Assembly: GCA_016186985.1 (NCBI GenBank)
Contig: JACPKO010000101.1
Location: 1-5,591, forward strand
Source of the DNA: Candidatus Daviesbacteria bacterium
Lineage (GTDB): Bacteria > Patescibacteriota > Microgenomatia > Daviesbacterales > UBA10151
Direction of reading: 5' to 3'
DNA length: 5,591 nt
Shown here: piece after piece, positions 1 through 5,506 of the stretch
Layout: every line of letters starts with the position of its first letter
Numbering within the stretch: position 1 is the stretch's first letter
Made by a program: the position numbers and the translations under genes
The notes under the pieces: model-generated
The model's database searches: none
Seen by the model: the letters and a program-made list of their open reading frames with translations, nothing else
What the model was told of the DNA's origin: nothing

Positions 1-2219
1 GAAAAAGGATTAACCGGTTCGCCCTGCACCTGAGTTTTAACGTAAATATGCCGGGCTTCTATATTAACCAAATCCTGCTCGTTAAAAGTAGGTGCAAACT
101 CATGCTGAAGGAAATTTGCATCTGTAACTCCAACCCTAAACGCCACAACAGTGCCTACGTTTCCAAAAACCGCGTTTTTAAGCTCCTCCCCGATTTGTCC
201 GATAAACTGATTTGCAACAGTTAAATTCAGTTTATACTTACGCGCCTCAGCTAAGATTTCGGCGAATGTATCAGTTGCGAAATTTTGAAACTCATCAACA
301 TACAGGAAGAAATCACGCCTTTGTTCTATAGGGATATCTGTCCTTGACATTGACGCGGCTAAAATTTTCGGAACTAGCACAAGCCCTAAAAAGTTGGAGT
401 ATTCTTCTCCGATTTTTCCCTTAGACAAATTAACAATTAAGATTTTTCCGCTGTCCATCACCTGTCGCAAATTAAAAGAAGATACTGATTGGCCTATGAT
501 GTTACGCATCATCATGTTGGTAACGAAGCGCCCGAACTTGGAAACGTTATAATCCAAAATTTCGGATTTATGGAATTCCGCAGTTTGAGCGATCTGGTCG
601 GTCCAATATCGCCGGACAACCGGATCCTGCACAAATGGCAGTAACTCTTTAACAAATTCCGGATCGGTTAAAACCCGGACGACCTCAAGAAAAGTATTCT
701 CAGGTTTGCTCATGCAAGTTAACATAGCGTTTCGGACGTTGTGTTCAAACCTCGGTCCGATAATGCCGGTTTTGTGCGGATCGTAAAGCTTATACATTAG
801 CCCGATGATTGAGGCGACGACAAAATGCTTTTGTTCCTCTGAAGAAGCTTCAAGCATATTTAAGCCAAACGGGCGGTCAGAGTCAGAGGGATCAAAATAA
901 ATAACATCCTGGGCGCGGTTCGGCGGAATACGCTCTAACATTTCTTCTGCCGCGTCCCCGTGAGGATCAATAAAACATAATCCCCTTCCGGCATAGATAT
1001 CCTGAACCATCATTGATTTTAAAAGCTCTGTTTTTCCAACACCAGTTCTTCCGATTATGTACATATGGCGCTGACGGTCAAAGTCGGAAATAAATACCGG
1101 CCGCTCCTGCCCCCTAAACTTAGATTTGCCAATATAAAGGCCCTTTGTCGGTATTTTTTCAGGCGGCGGGGCAGATTTTGCCGGCAGCCACTGGATATGA
1201 GGCGTTTCAACTTGTTTATTCGGCAAATGGAAAATTGAGGCGATTTCATCCGAAGTTAACACAGGCAATCTGTCGAATCTCGGCAAATAGCGGTAAACAA
1301 AATCCCTGATAAAACCTTTTTGCGAAGGAATTTTTGCTCCGGTAAAAGCGTTATATGGACCTGAAAATTGTTCAAATGCAGCTTTGATATTCCCCAGATG
1401 AGCCTTTGCTGCTTCCTCCGAAGTCGAGGAGGTTACAATCCGGACAACTGTTGAAAATCCGGATTTGGAAATTTTTCCTTCGACGGCTTCCAGTTGTTTT
1501 TGGTCAGGAGGTGCTTTTGGCTTCTCTCCATCTCCCGGATCCCGCTCTTTTTTAAGGAATTTCTTACCGGCATCTTTAAATTTATCCGAAGCAGGGGCAA
1601 TCAAAATCTGGATAACAGCACCTTCACCTGGCTGCATTTTTCCCAAAGCAGAAGTAACTGCCGAAAGCGGATCTGTCGGCAATTCTTTGTAGGTTTTTAT
1701 CGGGAAATAATCTGAAGACTTAAGTTTATAAGCAGTATAAGCGACTTTGCCGGTTTCGGAAAAAATGTTGTATTCAGGCATTTCTTTAACGGATGCGTCA
1801 GGATATGCTCCGTTGACTTGTTTTTCAACCAGGTCCTGGTATTTCTTATGGCATGCAATATAAAAACGGATTGATTCAGGCAAGGCAACTATTTCAAAGG
1901 CAACATGGGGCTGAGGCTTTAATTCCTTAAACATTCCTAAGAATCCGCCGGAACCTGCTTTTATTGAATAGAGAGCAGAAATGAATTGTTCTGCTGCATC
2001 AATTTTAACTTCATTAGCTTTAGGGACAGTCACCTGAAGCAAAATAAACCCCAAAGAATATTTTTCCCGCTCGCGGTATTTGTAAAGGTTTTTAAAATAC
2101 GGGAAAAAATAAATTAAAAAACCGATAAAAGCTGCAGTTATCAAAAGCGCTATTAACACAAGTATCGCAATCGACAATAAATCAGGTCCTTGAGATGCGG
2201 CTGCTTGAGTTACTTCCAT
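1..2219 (-). CDS. Membrane-anchored type IV secretion-like ATPase (TraG/VirD4/DUF87-type), 3' end outside window
   Basis: This is an open frame of 739 codons from ATG at 2219 to the left edge, without a stop. The C-terminus is missing. Residues about 13-37 are a single hydrophobic membrane segment, so the ATPase is probably anchored with its bulk in the cytoplasm. Residues 38 to about 370 form an N-terminal region that I do not recognise, with a charged Pro/Lys-rich linker near 225-240. The motor domain has Walker A GRTGVGKT (390-397), the DPHGD motif (418-422), NLSKGKIGE (597-605), Walker B LYVDEFQNF with D642 and E643, and ANQF (669-672), a sensor-like motif. These are hallmarks of the conjugative coupling/DUF87 ATPases that move DNA or protein. 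No other secretion genes are visible, so the substrate is unknown and a DNA-uptake, pilus or secretion role is inferred. It starts 21 bases after the preceding gene's stop, without a Shine-Dalgarno sequence, and is probably the last gene seen of the sodN operon. Confidence 0.9.
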   Translation of the reverse strand, partial: MEVTQAAASQGPDLLSIAILVLIALLITAAFIGFLIYFFPYFKNLYKYREREKYSLGFILLQVTVPKANEVKIDAAEQFISALYSIKAGSGGFLGMFKELKPQPHVAFEIVALPESIRFYIACHKKYQDLVEKQVNGAYPDASVKEMPEYNIFSETGKVAYTAYKLKSSDYFPIKTYKELPTDPLSAVTSALGKMQPGEGAVIQILIAPASDKFKDAGKKFLKKERDPGDGEKPKAPPDQKQLEAVEGKISKSGFSTVVRIVTSSTSEEAAKAHLGNIKAAFEQFSGPYNAFTGAKIPSQKGFIRDFVYRYLPRFDRLPVLTSDEIASIFHLPNKQVETPHIQWLPAKSAPPPEKIPTKGLYIGKSKFRGQERPVFISDFDRQRHMYIIGRTGVGKTELLKSMMVQDIYAGRGLCFIDPHGDAAEEMLERIPPNRAQDVIYFDPSDSDRPFGLNMLEASSEEQKHFVVASIIGLMYKLYDPHKTGIIGPRFEHNVRNAMLTCMSKPENTFLEVVRVLTDPEFVKELLPFVQDPVVRRYWTDQIAQTAEFHKSEILDYNVSKFGRFVTNMMMRNIIGQSVSSFNLRQVMDSGKILIVNLSKGKIGEEYSNFLGLVLVPKILAASMSRTDIPIEQRRDFFLYVDEFQNFATDTFAEILAEARKYKLNLTVANQFIGQIGEELKNAVFGNVGTVVAFRVGVTDANFLQHEFAPTFNEQDLVNIEARHIYVKTQVQGEPVNPF

Positions 2220-2229
2220 AGGGTTTAAT

Positions 2230-2238
2230 ATTCTAACA
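2230..2238 (-). promoter_or_regulatory. Possible extended -10 box before the ATPase gene
   Basis: On the minus strand TGT is followed by TAGAAT (2235-2230), an extended -10 pattern 10 bases before the ATG at 2219. A transcript from it would have only about 4 leader bases. There is no convincing -35 box, and the element lies in the short gap after the upstream gene, so it may be chance in AT-rich DNA. Confidence 0.25.
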
Positions 2239-2240
2239 GA

Positions 2241-2690
2241 TTATGCTGCTTTTTTATCTTCATAAAACCAATCTAAAAATTTACTTATCTTACCTTTGTT
2301 TGCTTTATTCCTTTCTTTCATAAGTTTATCGCCCTTTTCTTCTTTGTGCTGAACTATTTCTGACGCCGTTCCTGTCCTGTCTACTCCGTGTATCATATGG
2401 TTTAACAAATTTGAACCAGGATTTTGAAATGTGTCCGGAGGCACAACATATCCTTCTTTTTCTGATACTGATGTAGTTTTTCCAGTTCCAGTTGGTACAT
2501 GAATCGGGAGTTCTCTTTGCTCTATAGGCACGGGATCATGATTGATACCTGCTTGTGCTAACTTATTCTTAACAGATGCCTGCAAGTCCGCCTGATCTTG
2601 ATCGTTATATTTTACCCAGCTTTCTTTAGGGGCTGTATTAGGTTTTACTGGCTCAACCGGGATCGGTTTTACAGCAGTTGCTTCGGGCAT
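2241..2690 (-). CDS. Hypothetical protein, 149 aa, soluble, in the sodN-ATPase operon
   Basis: I do not recognise this protein. The first 25 residues are rich in Pro, Val, Lys and Glu and look disordered. Residues 30-50 could form a helix. Residues 65-72 read VPTGTGKT, which resembles a P-loop, but the protein is too short for a P-loop ATPase and has no Walker B. The C-terminal third (111-149) is strongly charged with many Lys and Glu and ends in an aromatic patch, FLDWFYEDKK. There is no signal peptide or membrane segment. It begins at ATG 2690, 17 bases after the sodX stop, and ends 21 bases before the T4SS-like ATPase. This spacing suggests co-expression and perhaps an accessory role for the ATPase, which is an inference from position only. 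The start is supported by a near-consensus -10 box that would make the mRNA leaderless. Confidence 0.75.
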   Translation of the reverse strand: MPEATAVKPIPVEPVKPNTAPKESWVKYNDQDQADLQASVKNKLAQAGINHDPVPIEQRELPIHVPTGTGKTTSVSEKEGYVVPPDTFQNPGSNLLNHMIHGVDRTGTASEIVQHKEEKGDKLMKERNKANKGKISKFLDWFYEDKKAA

Positions 2691-2696
2691 ATATCC

Positions 2697-2724
2697 ATTA
2701 TACTTTACTATTTAAATATATAAA
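2697..2724 (-). promoter_or_regulatory. Candidate internal promoter for the 149-aa gene and the ATPase
   Basis: On the minus strand a perfect TATAAT (2702-2697) lies six bases before ATG 2690. TTTATA (2724-2719) sits 16 bases upstream as a partial -35 box. Transcription would begin at about the A of the ATG, giving a leaderless message. The promoter overlaps the last codons of sodX, so it would let the two downstream genes be expressed apart from sodN-sodX. Confidence 0.5.
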
Positions 2725-2986
2725 TCACCTTACCAATTATTTTATTTTTGGGAATCGAGCCAAACTTTTTTGAATCCTGCTTATTATCTCCCAAAACAAA
2801 AAACCGTCGATCGTGGGTTTTTTGAATTCTTTTAATAATAGTTTTGTTATTTTCTTTGAATGCGATCAAATCCCCTTTTTTAGGAGACCTAAAAAAGTAA
2901 GGTATATTGCTAACAATTATTTCCTGACCAGGATCCAGAAGCGGCTGCATAGAATGGCCTGCGATTTTAAATTTGCCAAGAAGCAT
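2708..2986 (-). CDS. sodX: Nickel-type superoxide dismutase maturation protease (S26/S24 clan)
   Basis: This 92-residue protein is a minimal signal peptidase I/LexA-clan Ser-Lys protease. GHSMQPLL (10-17) carries the nucleophile Ser12. KKGDLIAFK (36-44) is the conserved box after it. IIKRI (50-54) supplies the general base, probably Lys52. GDN (66-68) followed by DSKKFG (71-76) matches the family's closing motif. It has no membrane segment, unlike housekeeping signal peptidase. Its length and its position 6 bases downstream of the Ni-SOD gene fit the SodX family, which removes the SodN leader so that His1 becomes the free N-terminus that binds nickel. The start is ATG 2986 and the stop is TAG. 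No clear Shine-Dalgarno sequence is present, so translation is probably coupled to sodN. A general S26 role is the alternative, but the neighbour makes SodX much more likely. Confidence 0.92.
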   Translation of the reverse strand: MLLGKFKIAGHSMQPLLDPGQEIIVSNIPYFFRSPKKGDLIAFKENNKTIIKRIQKTHDRRFFVLGDNKQDSKKFGSIPKNKIIGKVIYIFK

Positions 2987-2992
2987 TATGGA

Positions 2993-3418
2993 TTACTTTT
3001 TAGACTCTGCAAACATTTCTGCTATTTCATCGACCGCTTTTACCAACTCTTGAGCTGATGATTCATCTACAGACTGTTTGTTCTTTGAGCAAAGTTTAGC
3101 AGCTTTCCAGAATTTATCATGTAAATCCGGAAATTTTTCCAAATGCTCTTCTTTAAAATAATCCGTCCAAAGGATCAATAGTTCCTTTTTGCATATTTGG
3201 GCATGTTCTTCTTTTACCATAACCATCCGGACAAAGGAATTCCGGTCATTTACAGTCGGATTTTCTTTTGGAAGTTCGCCAATTTTTTGGACCATTTTTA
3301 AAACTGTAGCCGCTGCGATTTGTGCAGGTTTTGGGTCATAAATCCCACAGGGAATATCACAATGAGCATAAATTGTTTTTGAAGGGAGAAGTCTAAAAAG
3401 AATATCCAAAATCCTCAT
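2993..3418 (-). CDS. sodN: Nickel-containing superoxide dismutase precursor
   Basis: This enzyme converts superoxide to oxygen and hydrogen peroxide at a nickel centre. With ATG 3418 the precursor has 141 residues: an 18-residue leader ending in KTIYA, then HCDIPCGIYDP starting at His19. In the mature protein His1, Cys2 and Cys6 are the nickel-hook ligands, and Tyr9 and Asp10 are also conserved. Further down, ELLILWTDYFKEEHLEKFP and a C-terminal helical stretch match the four-helix-bundle body of the family. The mature chain would be 123 residues, slightly longer than the roughly 117 of the Streptomyces enzyme, with the extra residues in the loop around mature 30-42. The leader is short and not a typical Sec signal, so the enzyme is probably cytoplasmic and is trimmed by the adjacent SodX. 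An upstream in-frame TTG at 3445 would add nine residues, but the likely -10 box lies inside that stretch, so ATG 3418 is preferred. Confidence 0.95.
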   Translation of the reverse strand: MRILDILFRLLPSKTIYAHCDIPCGIYDPKPAQIAAATVLKMVQKIGELPKENPTVNDRNSFVRMVMVKEEHAQICKKELLILWTDYFKEEHLEKFPDLHDKFWKAAKLCSKNKQSVDESSAQELVKAVDEIAEMFAESKK

Positions 3419-3424
3419 GTTAAA

Positions 3425-3433
3425 AATATACCA
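3425..3433 (-). promoter_or_regulatory. Extended -10 promoter of the sodN operon
   Basis: On the minus strand TGG followed by TATATT (3430-3425) forms an extended -10 element. It lies six bases before ATG 3418, so transcription would begin at about the start codon and the mRNA would be leaderless. No good -35 box is present at 16-18 bases, which extended -10 promoters can tolerate. No Shine-Dalgarno sequence precedes the ATG, in agreement with leaderless start. Confidence 0.55.
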
Positions 3434-3528
3434 CTTTTTAATCAAATTACCAGTAAGGATTTTGTAAATTAAGGACTTTGAAGGAAAAAGGGTTGGTTCT
3501 ATGCTATCTTTTTATCGAAGACCAAAAC

Positions 3529-3552
3529 GTTGATTGAATAGTTGATTCTATA
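3529..3552 (+). repeat. Two tandem 12-mers, GTTGATTNNATA
   Basis: Positions 3529-3540 and 3541-3552 match at 10 of 12 bases, with the pattern GTTGATT, two free bases, ATA. The second copy supplies the candidate -35 box (TTGATT) of the toxin-antitoxin promoter, and its end runs into the inverted repeat. It could be an extra binding site for the antitoxin or the product of a small duplication. Confidence 0.6.
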
Positions 3553-3570
3553 CACCATATATGTTATGGT
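3542..3570 (+). promoter_or_regulatory. Candidate vapBC promoter
   Basis: TTGATT (3542-3547) is separated by 17 bases from TATGGT (3565-3570), which is followed by six bases and then ATG 3577. An overlapping alternative is TTGAAT (3534-3539), an 18-base spacer and TATATG (3558-3563). Either -10 box lies in the inverted repeat at 3550-3574, so repressor binding would block RNA polymerase. Confidence 0.45.
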
Positions 3571-3574
3571 GTAT
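3550..3574 (+). promoter_or_regulatory. Perfect 10-bp inverted repeat, probable antitoxin operator
   Basis: ATACACCATA (3550-3559) and its exact reverse complement TATGGTGTAT (3565-3574) flank the 5-base centre TATGT. The repeat ends two bases before the antitoxin ATG and covers the likely -10 box. Ribbon-helix-helix antitoxins commonly bind such palindromes to repress their own operon, so autoregulation is inferred. Confidence 0.8.
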
Positions 3575-3576
3575 GT

Positions 3577-3831
3577 ATGAACAGATATCAGGTATATTTA
3601 AACCCTAAATCAGTTGATGTTTTGGATCATTTGGCGAGACTTACTAATTTTTCCCGTTCCCAAATCATTAGGGATGTCATAGATAAAATGGCAAAAGAGT
3701 ATGAGAAATTACTGATTAAAACTGAAGCTTCGAGAATGAAAAATAATCCTCTCTTAAAAATGGCTGGTTTTGCTAAAGGTGGAAAACCCGGAATCTCTAG
3801 AAATGTTAACCAAATCTACCTAAAGGATTAA
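3577..3831 (+). CDS. vapB: Ribbon-helix-helix (CopG-like) antitoxin of a VapBC-type system
   Basis: This 84-residue protein is predicted to bind DNA and neutralise the PIN toxin encoded next to it. Residues 4-9 (YQVYLN) form the DNA-contacting strand. Residues 11-23 form helix 1. SRSQIIRDVIDKMAKEYEKL (26-45) forms helix 2, the usual RHH turn and long helix. Residues 57-84 are a flexible tail, with NPLLKMAGFAKGG followed by ISRNVNQIYL. That ending resembles tails of RHH antitoxins paired with PIN toxins, which thread into the toxin active site. The ATG at 3577 has only a weak GGTG as a possible Shine-Dalgarno sequence. The gene ends one base before the toxin start, and the palindrome upstream suggests that it represses its own promoter. 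Confidence 0.87.
   Translation: MNRYQVYLNPKSVDVLDHLARLTNFSRSQIIRDVIDKMAKEYEKLLIKTEASRMKNNPLLKMAGFAKGGKPGISRNVNQIYLKD
3822..3827 (+). promoter_or_regulatory. Shine-Dalgarno sequence deciding the TTG start of vapC
   Basis: AAAGGA lies inside the last codons of the antitoxin gene, five bases before TTG 3833. It supports the non-ATG start. The weak start codon and stop-start proximity may keep toxin output below antitoxin output. Confidence 0.6.
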
Positions 3832-3832
3832 G

Positions 3833-4246
3833 TTGCATAAAGTTTTTATAGATACTTCAGCCTGGATGGCATATTACCTCTCTGATGAACCAGACCATAT
3901 CCGCATTAAGAATTTGATAAAAAGATATACTAAAGAAAAGGCAGAGATAGTTACTTCTAATGATATTCTTGACGAAACGGTGACAAATTTCATTTATCTA
4001 AAACCTCAAATAGCTGATAAATTTATTGGATTTATTAGCAAAAGTATAGCAACAAATTCATTAACGCAGCTTTGGGTGGATGAAGAAATTCAAGGAGAAG
4101 CTTTTATGATCGTGCAAAAATTTTCAGAGCATAAATTATCTTTAACAGATGCTACAAGCATTGTATTGATTAAAAGATTTTCAATTGAGTCAGTGATTAG
4201 CCTGGATTCTGATTTTAAAAAAGTCGGAATTCCTACATTACCTTAA
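3833..4246 (+). CDS. vapC: PIN-domain ribonuclease toxin (VapC-like)
   Basis: This 137-residue protein is a single PIN domain, the usual size for VapC toxins, which cleave RNA (often tRNA or rRNA) with magnesium held by acidic residues. The visible acidic set is Asp7 in FIDTSAW, Glu48 in DILDETV, Asp106 in SLTDATS, and Asp125 or Asp127 in SLDSDF. All four expected positions are filled, so the enzyme looks intact. It starts with TTG 3833, because no in-frame ATG exists before the catalytic Asp7, and AAAGGA sits five bases upstream. One base separates it from the antitoxin stop, so the pair is one operon. Its TAA at 4244-4246 overlaps the trxB stop on the other strand. The RNA target cannot be read from the sequence. 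Confidence 0.9.
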   Translation: MHKVFIDTSAWMAYYLSDEPDHIRIKNLIKRYTKEKAEIVTSNDILDETVTNFIYLKPQIADKFIGFISKSIATNSLTQLWVDEEIQGEAFMIVQKFSEHKLSLTDATSIVLIKRFSIESVISLDSDFKKVGIPTLP

Positions 4247-4257
4247 TTTTCTGTAGG
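4232..4257. terminator. Weak hairpin spanning the vapC/trxB convergent stops
   Basis: CCTACA (4232-4237) and TGTAGG (4252-4257) can pair around a 14-base loop that contains both stop codons. A run of six T follows on the minus-strand side about nine bases beyond the stem, and no T run follows on the plus side. It may help end trxB transcription, but the stem is short and the loop long, so it is a weak terminator candidate. Confidence 0.25.
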
Positions 4258-5184
4258 TGATTTTAGATGTTCTAAATAATGCTCAACCTCAAAAGTAGCT
4301 TTTGTCCCTGCCCCTGCAGCTGTGACTGCCTGGCGGTATTTAAAGTCTGATACATCTCCTGCGACAAACACACCCGGCACAGAACTGAAAACCTCATCAG
4401 TTACTTTAACATACCCTTTTTCATCAAGTTCAACTTGCCCTTTTAAAAATTCTGTTGAGGGCTTGTGCCCAATTGCAATAAACACCGCATCTATTGGCAT
4501 TTGAGAGATTTGCCCTGATACCTTATCTTTAAGTTTGACTCCATTAACCATGTTATCCCCCAAAATCTCCTCTATAGTTTTATTGAATATAACCTCAACA
4601 TTAGGCTTGCTCAAAACCAAATCAACAAGTGCTTTTTGTGCACGGAACTGATCCCGTCTGTGAACTACATATAATTTAGAAGCAATCTTGGAAAGATGCT
4701 GGGCTTCCCTCATCGCGGTATCCCCGCCTCCAACTACGATAACATTTTTACCTTTGAAGAAAAACCCGTCGCAAACCGCACAAGCCGACACCCCTCTACC
4801 TCTTAAGCGGGTTTCACTTTCTATTCCAAGCCATGAAGCCTGGGCACCTGTGGCTATAATTACGCTCTCAGCTTTAAGCTCCTGGCTTTCAGTTTTTATC
4901 TCCAAAGGTTTTTGCTTAAAATTTACAGATGCTACATCCTCATCTATAAATCTCACGCCAAAACGTTCAGCCTGTTTGCGCATTTTAATCATCAAGTCAG
5001 GACCTTGAATGCCTTCCTCAAATCCAGGAAAATCATCAACATCAGTTGTTAACATTAGTTGCCCTCCCTGGGCTCGCCCTGAAATTACCAGCGGATTTAA
5101 ACCTCCCCGGGCAGCGTAGATTGCGGCAGTTAACCCAGCAGGGCCTGAACCGATAATGACCAGTTTCTTAACTTGGGATTCCAT
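4243..5184 (-). CDS. trxB: Thioredoxin reductase (NADPH, FAD)
   Basis: This cytoplasmic flavoenzyme passes electrons from NADPH to thioredoxin. The 313-residue length is typical of the low-molecular-weight bacterial family. FAD binding is shown by GSGPAG (12-17), ATGA (111-114) and the late GD motif at AGDVSD (275-280). The redox disulfide is CAVC (135-138), followed by DGFFFKGK. NADPH binding is shown by GGGDTA (152-157) and HRRDQFRA (175-182), whose arginines favour NADPH over NADH. The closing YRQAVTAAGAGTKA (283-296) matches the family. The start is ATG 5184, just ahead of the first beta strand of the FAD fold, with no clear Shine-Dalgarno sequence. Its stop overlaps that of vapC by four bases. 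A ferredoxin/flavodoxin-NADP reductase-like enzyme is excluded by the CxxC. It may help keep the Ni-SOD hook cysteines reduced before metal loading, which is conjecture. Confidence 0.96.
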   Translation of the reverse strand: MESQVKKLVIIGSGPAGLTAAIYAARGGLNPLVISGRAQGGQLMLTTDVDDFPGFEEGIQGPDLMIKMRKQAERFGVRFIDEDVASVNFKQKPLEIKTESQELKAESVIIATGAQASWLGIESETRLRGRGVSACAVCDGFFFKGKNVIVVGGGDTAMREAQHLSKIASKLYVVHRRDQFRAQKALVDLVLSKPNVEVIFNKTIEEILGDNMVNGVKLKDKVSGQISQMPIDAVFIAIGHKPSTEFLKGQVELDEKGYVKVTDEVFSSVPGVFVAGDVSDFKYRQAVTAAGAGTKATFEVEHYLEHLKSPTEN

Positions 5185-5202
5185 AGAATTCTAAGGTACA
5201 AG

Positions 5203-5232
5203 ATTATAATCTCTTTCACAAGTACTTATAAA
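5203..5232 (-). promoter_or_regulatory. Candidate trxB promoter with palindromic -10 box
   Basis: On the minus strand TATAAT (5208-5203) lies 18 bases before ATG 5184, and TTTATA (5232-5227) lies 18 bases further upstream. The -10 box sits in a perfect 12-bp palindrome, AGATTATAATCT (5201-5212). A start about seven bases downstream would leave a leader of roughly 12 bases. The spacer is slightly long and the -35 box is weak. Confidence 0.45.
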
Positions 5233-5234
5233 AT

Positions 5235-5501
5235 TTACCTTGTGGTTTTTGCAGATGGACTAGCTGATTTGGTACTACCAGACTTAGTCGCCTCTTTTCC
5301 TTTTGGACTGGCAGATGCAGAAGCGGAGGCGCTAGGGCTAGGTTCTAAGCTTGGCGAGGGTGTAACTGACGGCGCCATAACCACTTCCGGTGAAGGGGTT
5401 GGTTCAGGCGTTGATGTAACTTTATCCCGAAGCCAAACTAAATATGTTCCCAGCAAAATTATTATCAGGATGATAACTACGATCGTTATATTACGGCTCA
5501 T
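5235..5501 (-). CDS. Small single-pass membrane protein with Ser/Pro/Ala-rich tail
   Basis: I do not recognise a family. The 88-residue product has a strongly hydrophobic segment at 5-24 (Ile/Leu/Val-rich), which is a membrane anchor or uncleaved signal. Residues 29-58 are rich in Pro, Thr, Ser and Glu, with TPEPTPSPE and PSVTPSPSLEPSP. Residues 57-65 alternate Ser and Ala, and residues 67-88 are basic with five Lys and a final Arg. Such a tail is probably disordered, and if outside the membrane it could act as a spacer in the cell envelope. There is no cleavage site or sorting motif that I trust. The start at ATG 5501 is well supported by a strong Shine-Dalgarno sequence (AGGAGG at 5514-5509, seven bases away) and a good promoter. 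It lies 50 bases upstream of trxB, which has its own promoter candidate. Confidence 0.75.
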   Translation of the reverse strand: MSRNITIVVIILIIILLGTYLVWLRDKVTSTPEPTPSPEVVMAPSVTPSPSLEPSPSASASASASPKGKEATKSGSTKSASPSAKTTR

Positions 5502-5506
5502 TAAAT

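Noticed and set aside
1465..1715. Plus-strand open frames opposite the ATPase gene
   Set aside because: They lie fully within the coding frame of the ATPase, have no family resemblance and mutually overlap, so they are shadows.
2471..2498. Reading the 149-aa protein as a P-loop NTPase
   Set aside because: The first Gly or Ala of the Walker A pattern is Val, there is no Walker B or core fold, and the flanks look disordered.
3419..3445. TTG start at 3445 giving a 150-residue SodN precursor
   Set aside because: The extra nine codons contain the likely extended -10 box and no Shine-Dalgarno sequence precedes the TTG. The ATG at 3418 gives a leader of usual length.
3446..3528. Possible small gene or RNA in the divergent spacer
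   Set aside because: No open frame with a start signal and no stable hairpin was seen. The stretch is AT-rich spacer.
4688..5008. Plus-strand 106-codon frame opposite trxB
   Set aside because: trxB is unmistakable on the other strand with all its motifs, and this frame shows no protein family features.
1..5501. Recoded UGA (as in Gracilibacteria and Absconditabacteria)
   Set aside because: All seven visible stops are TAA or TAG, but I saw no in-frame TGA in any of the genes, so the standard bacterial code explains everything.
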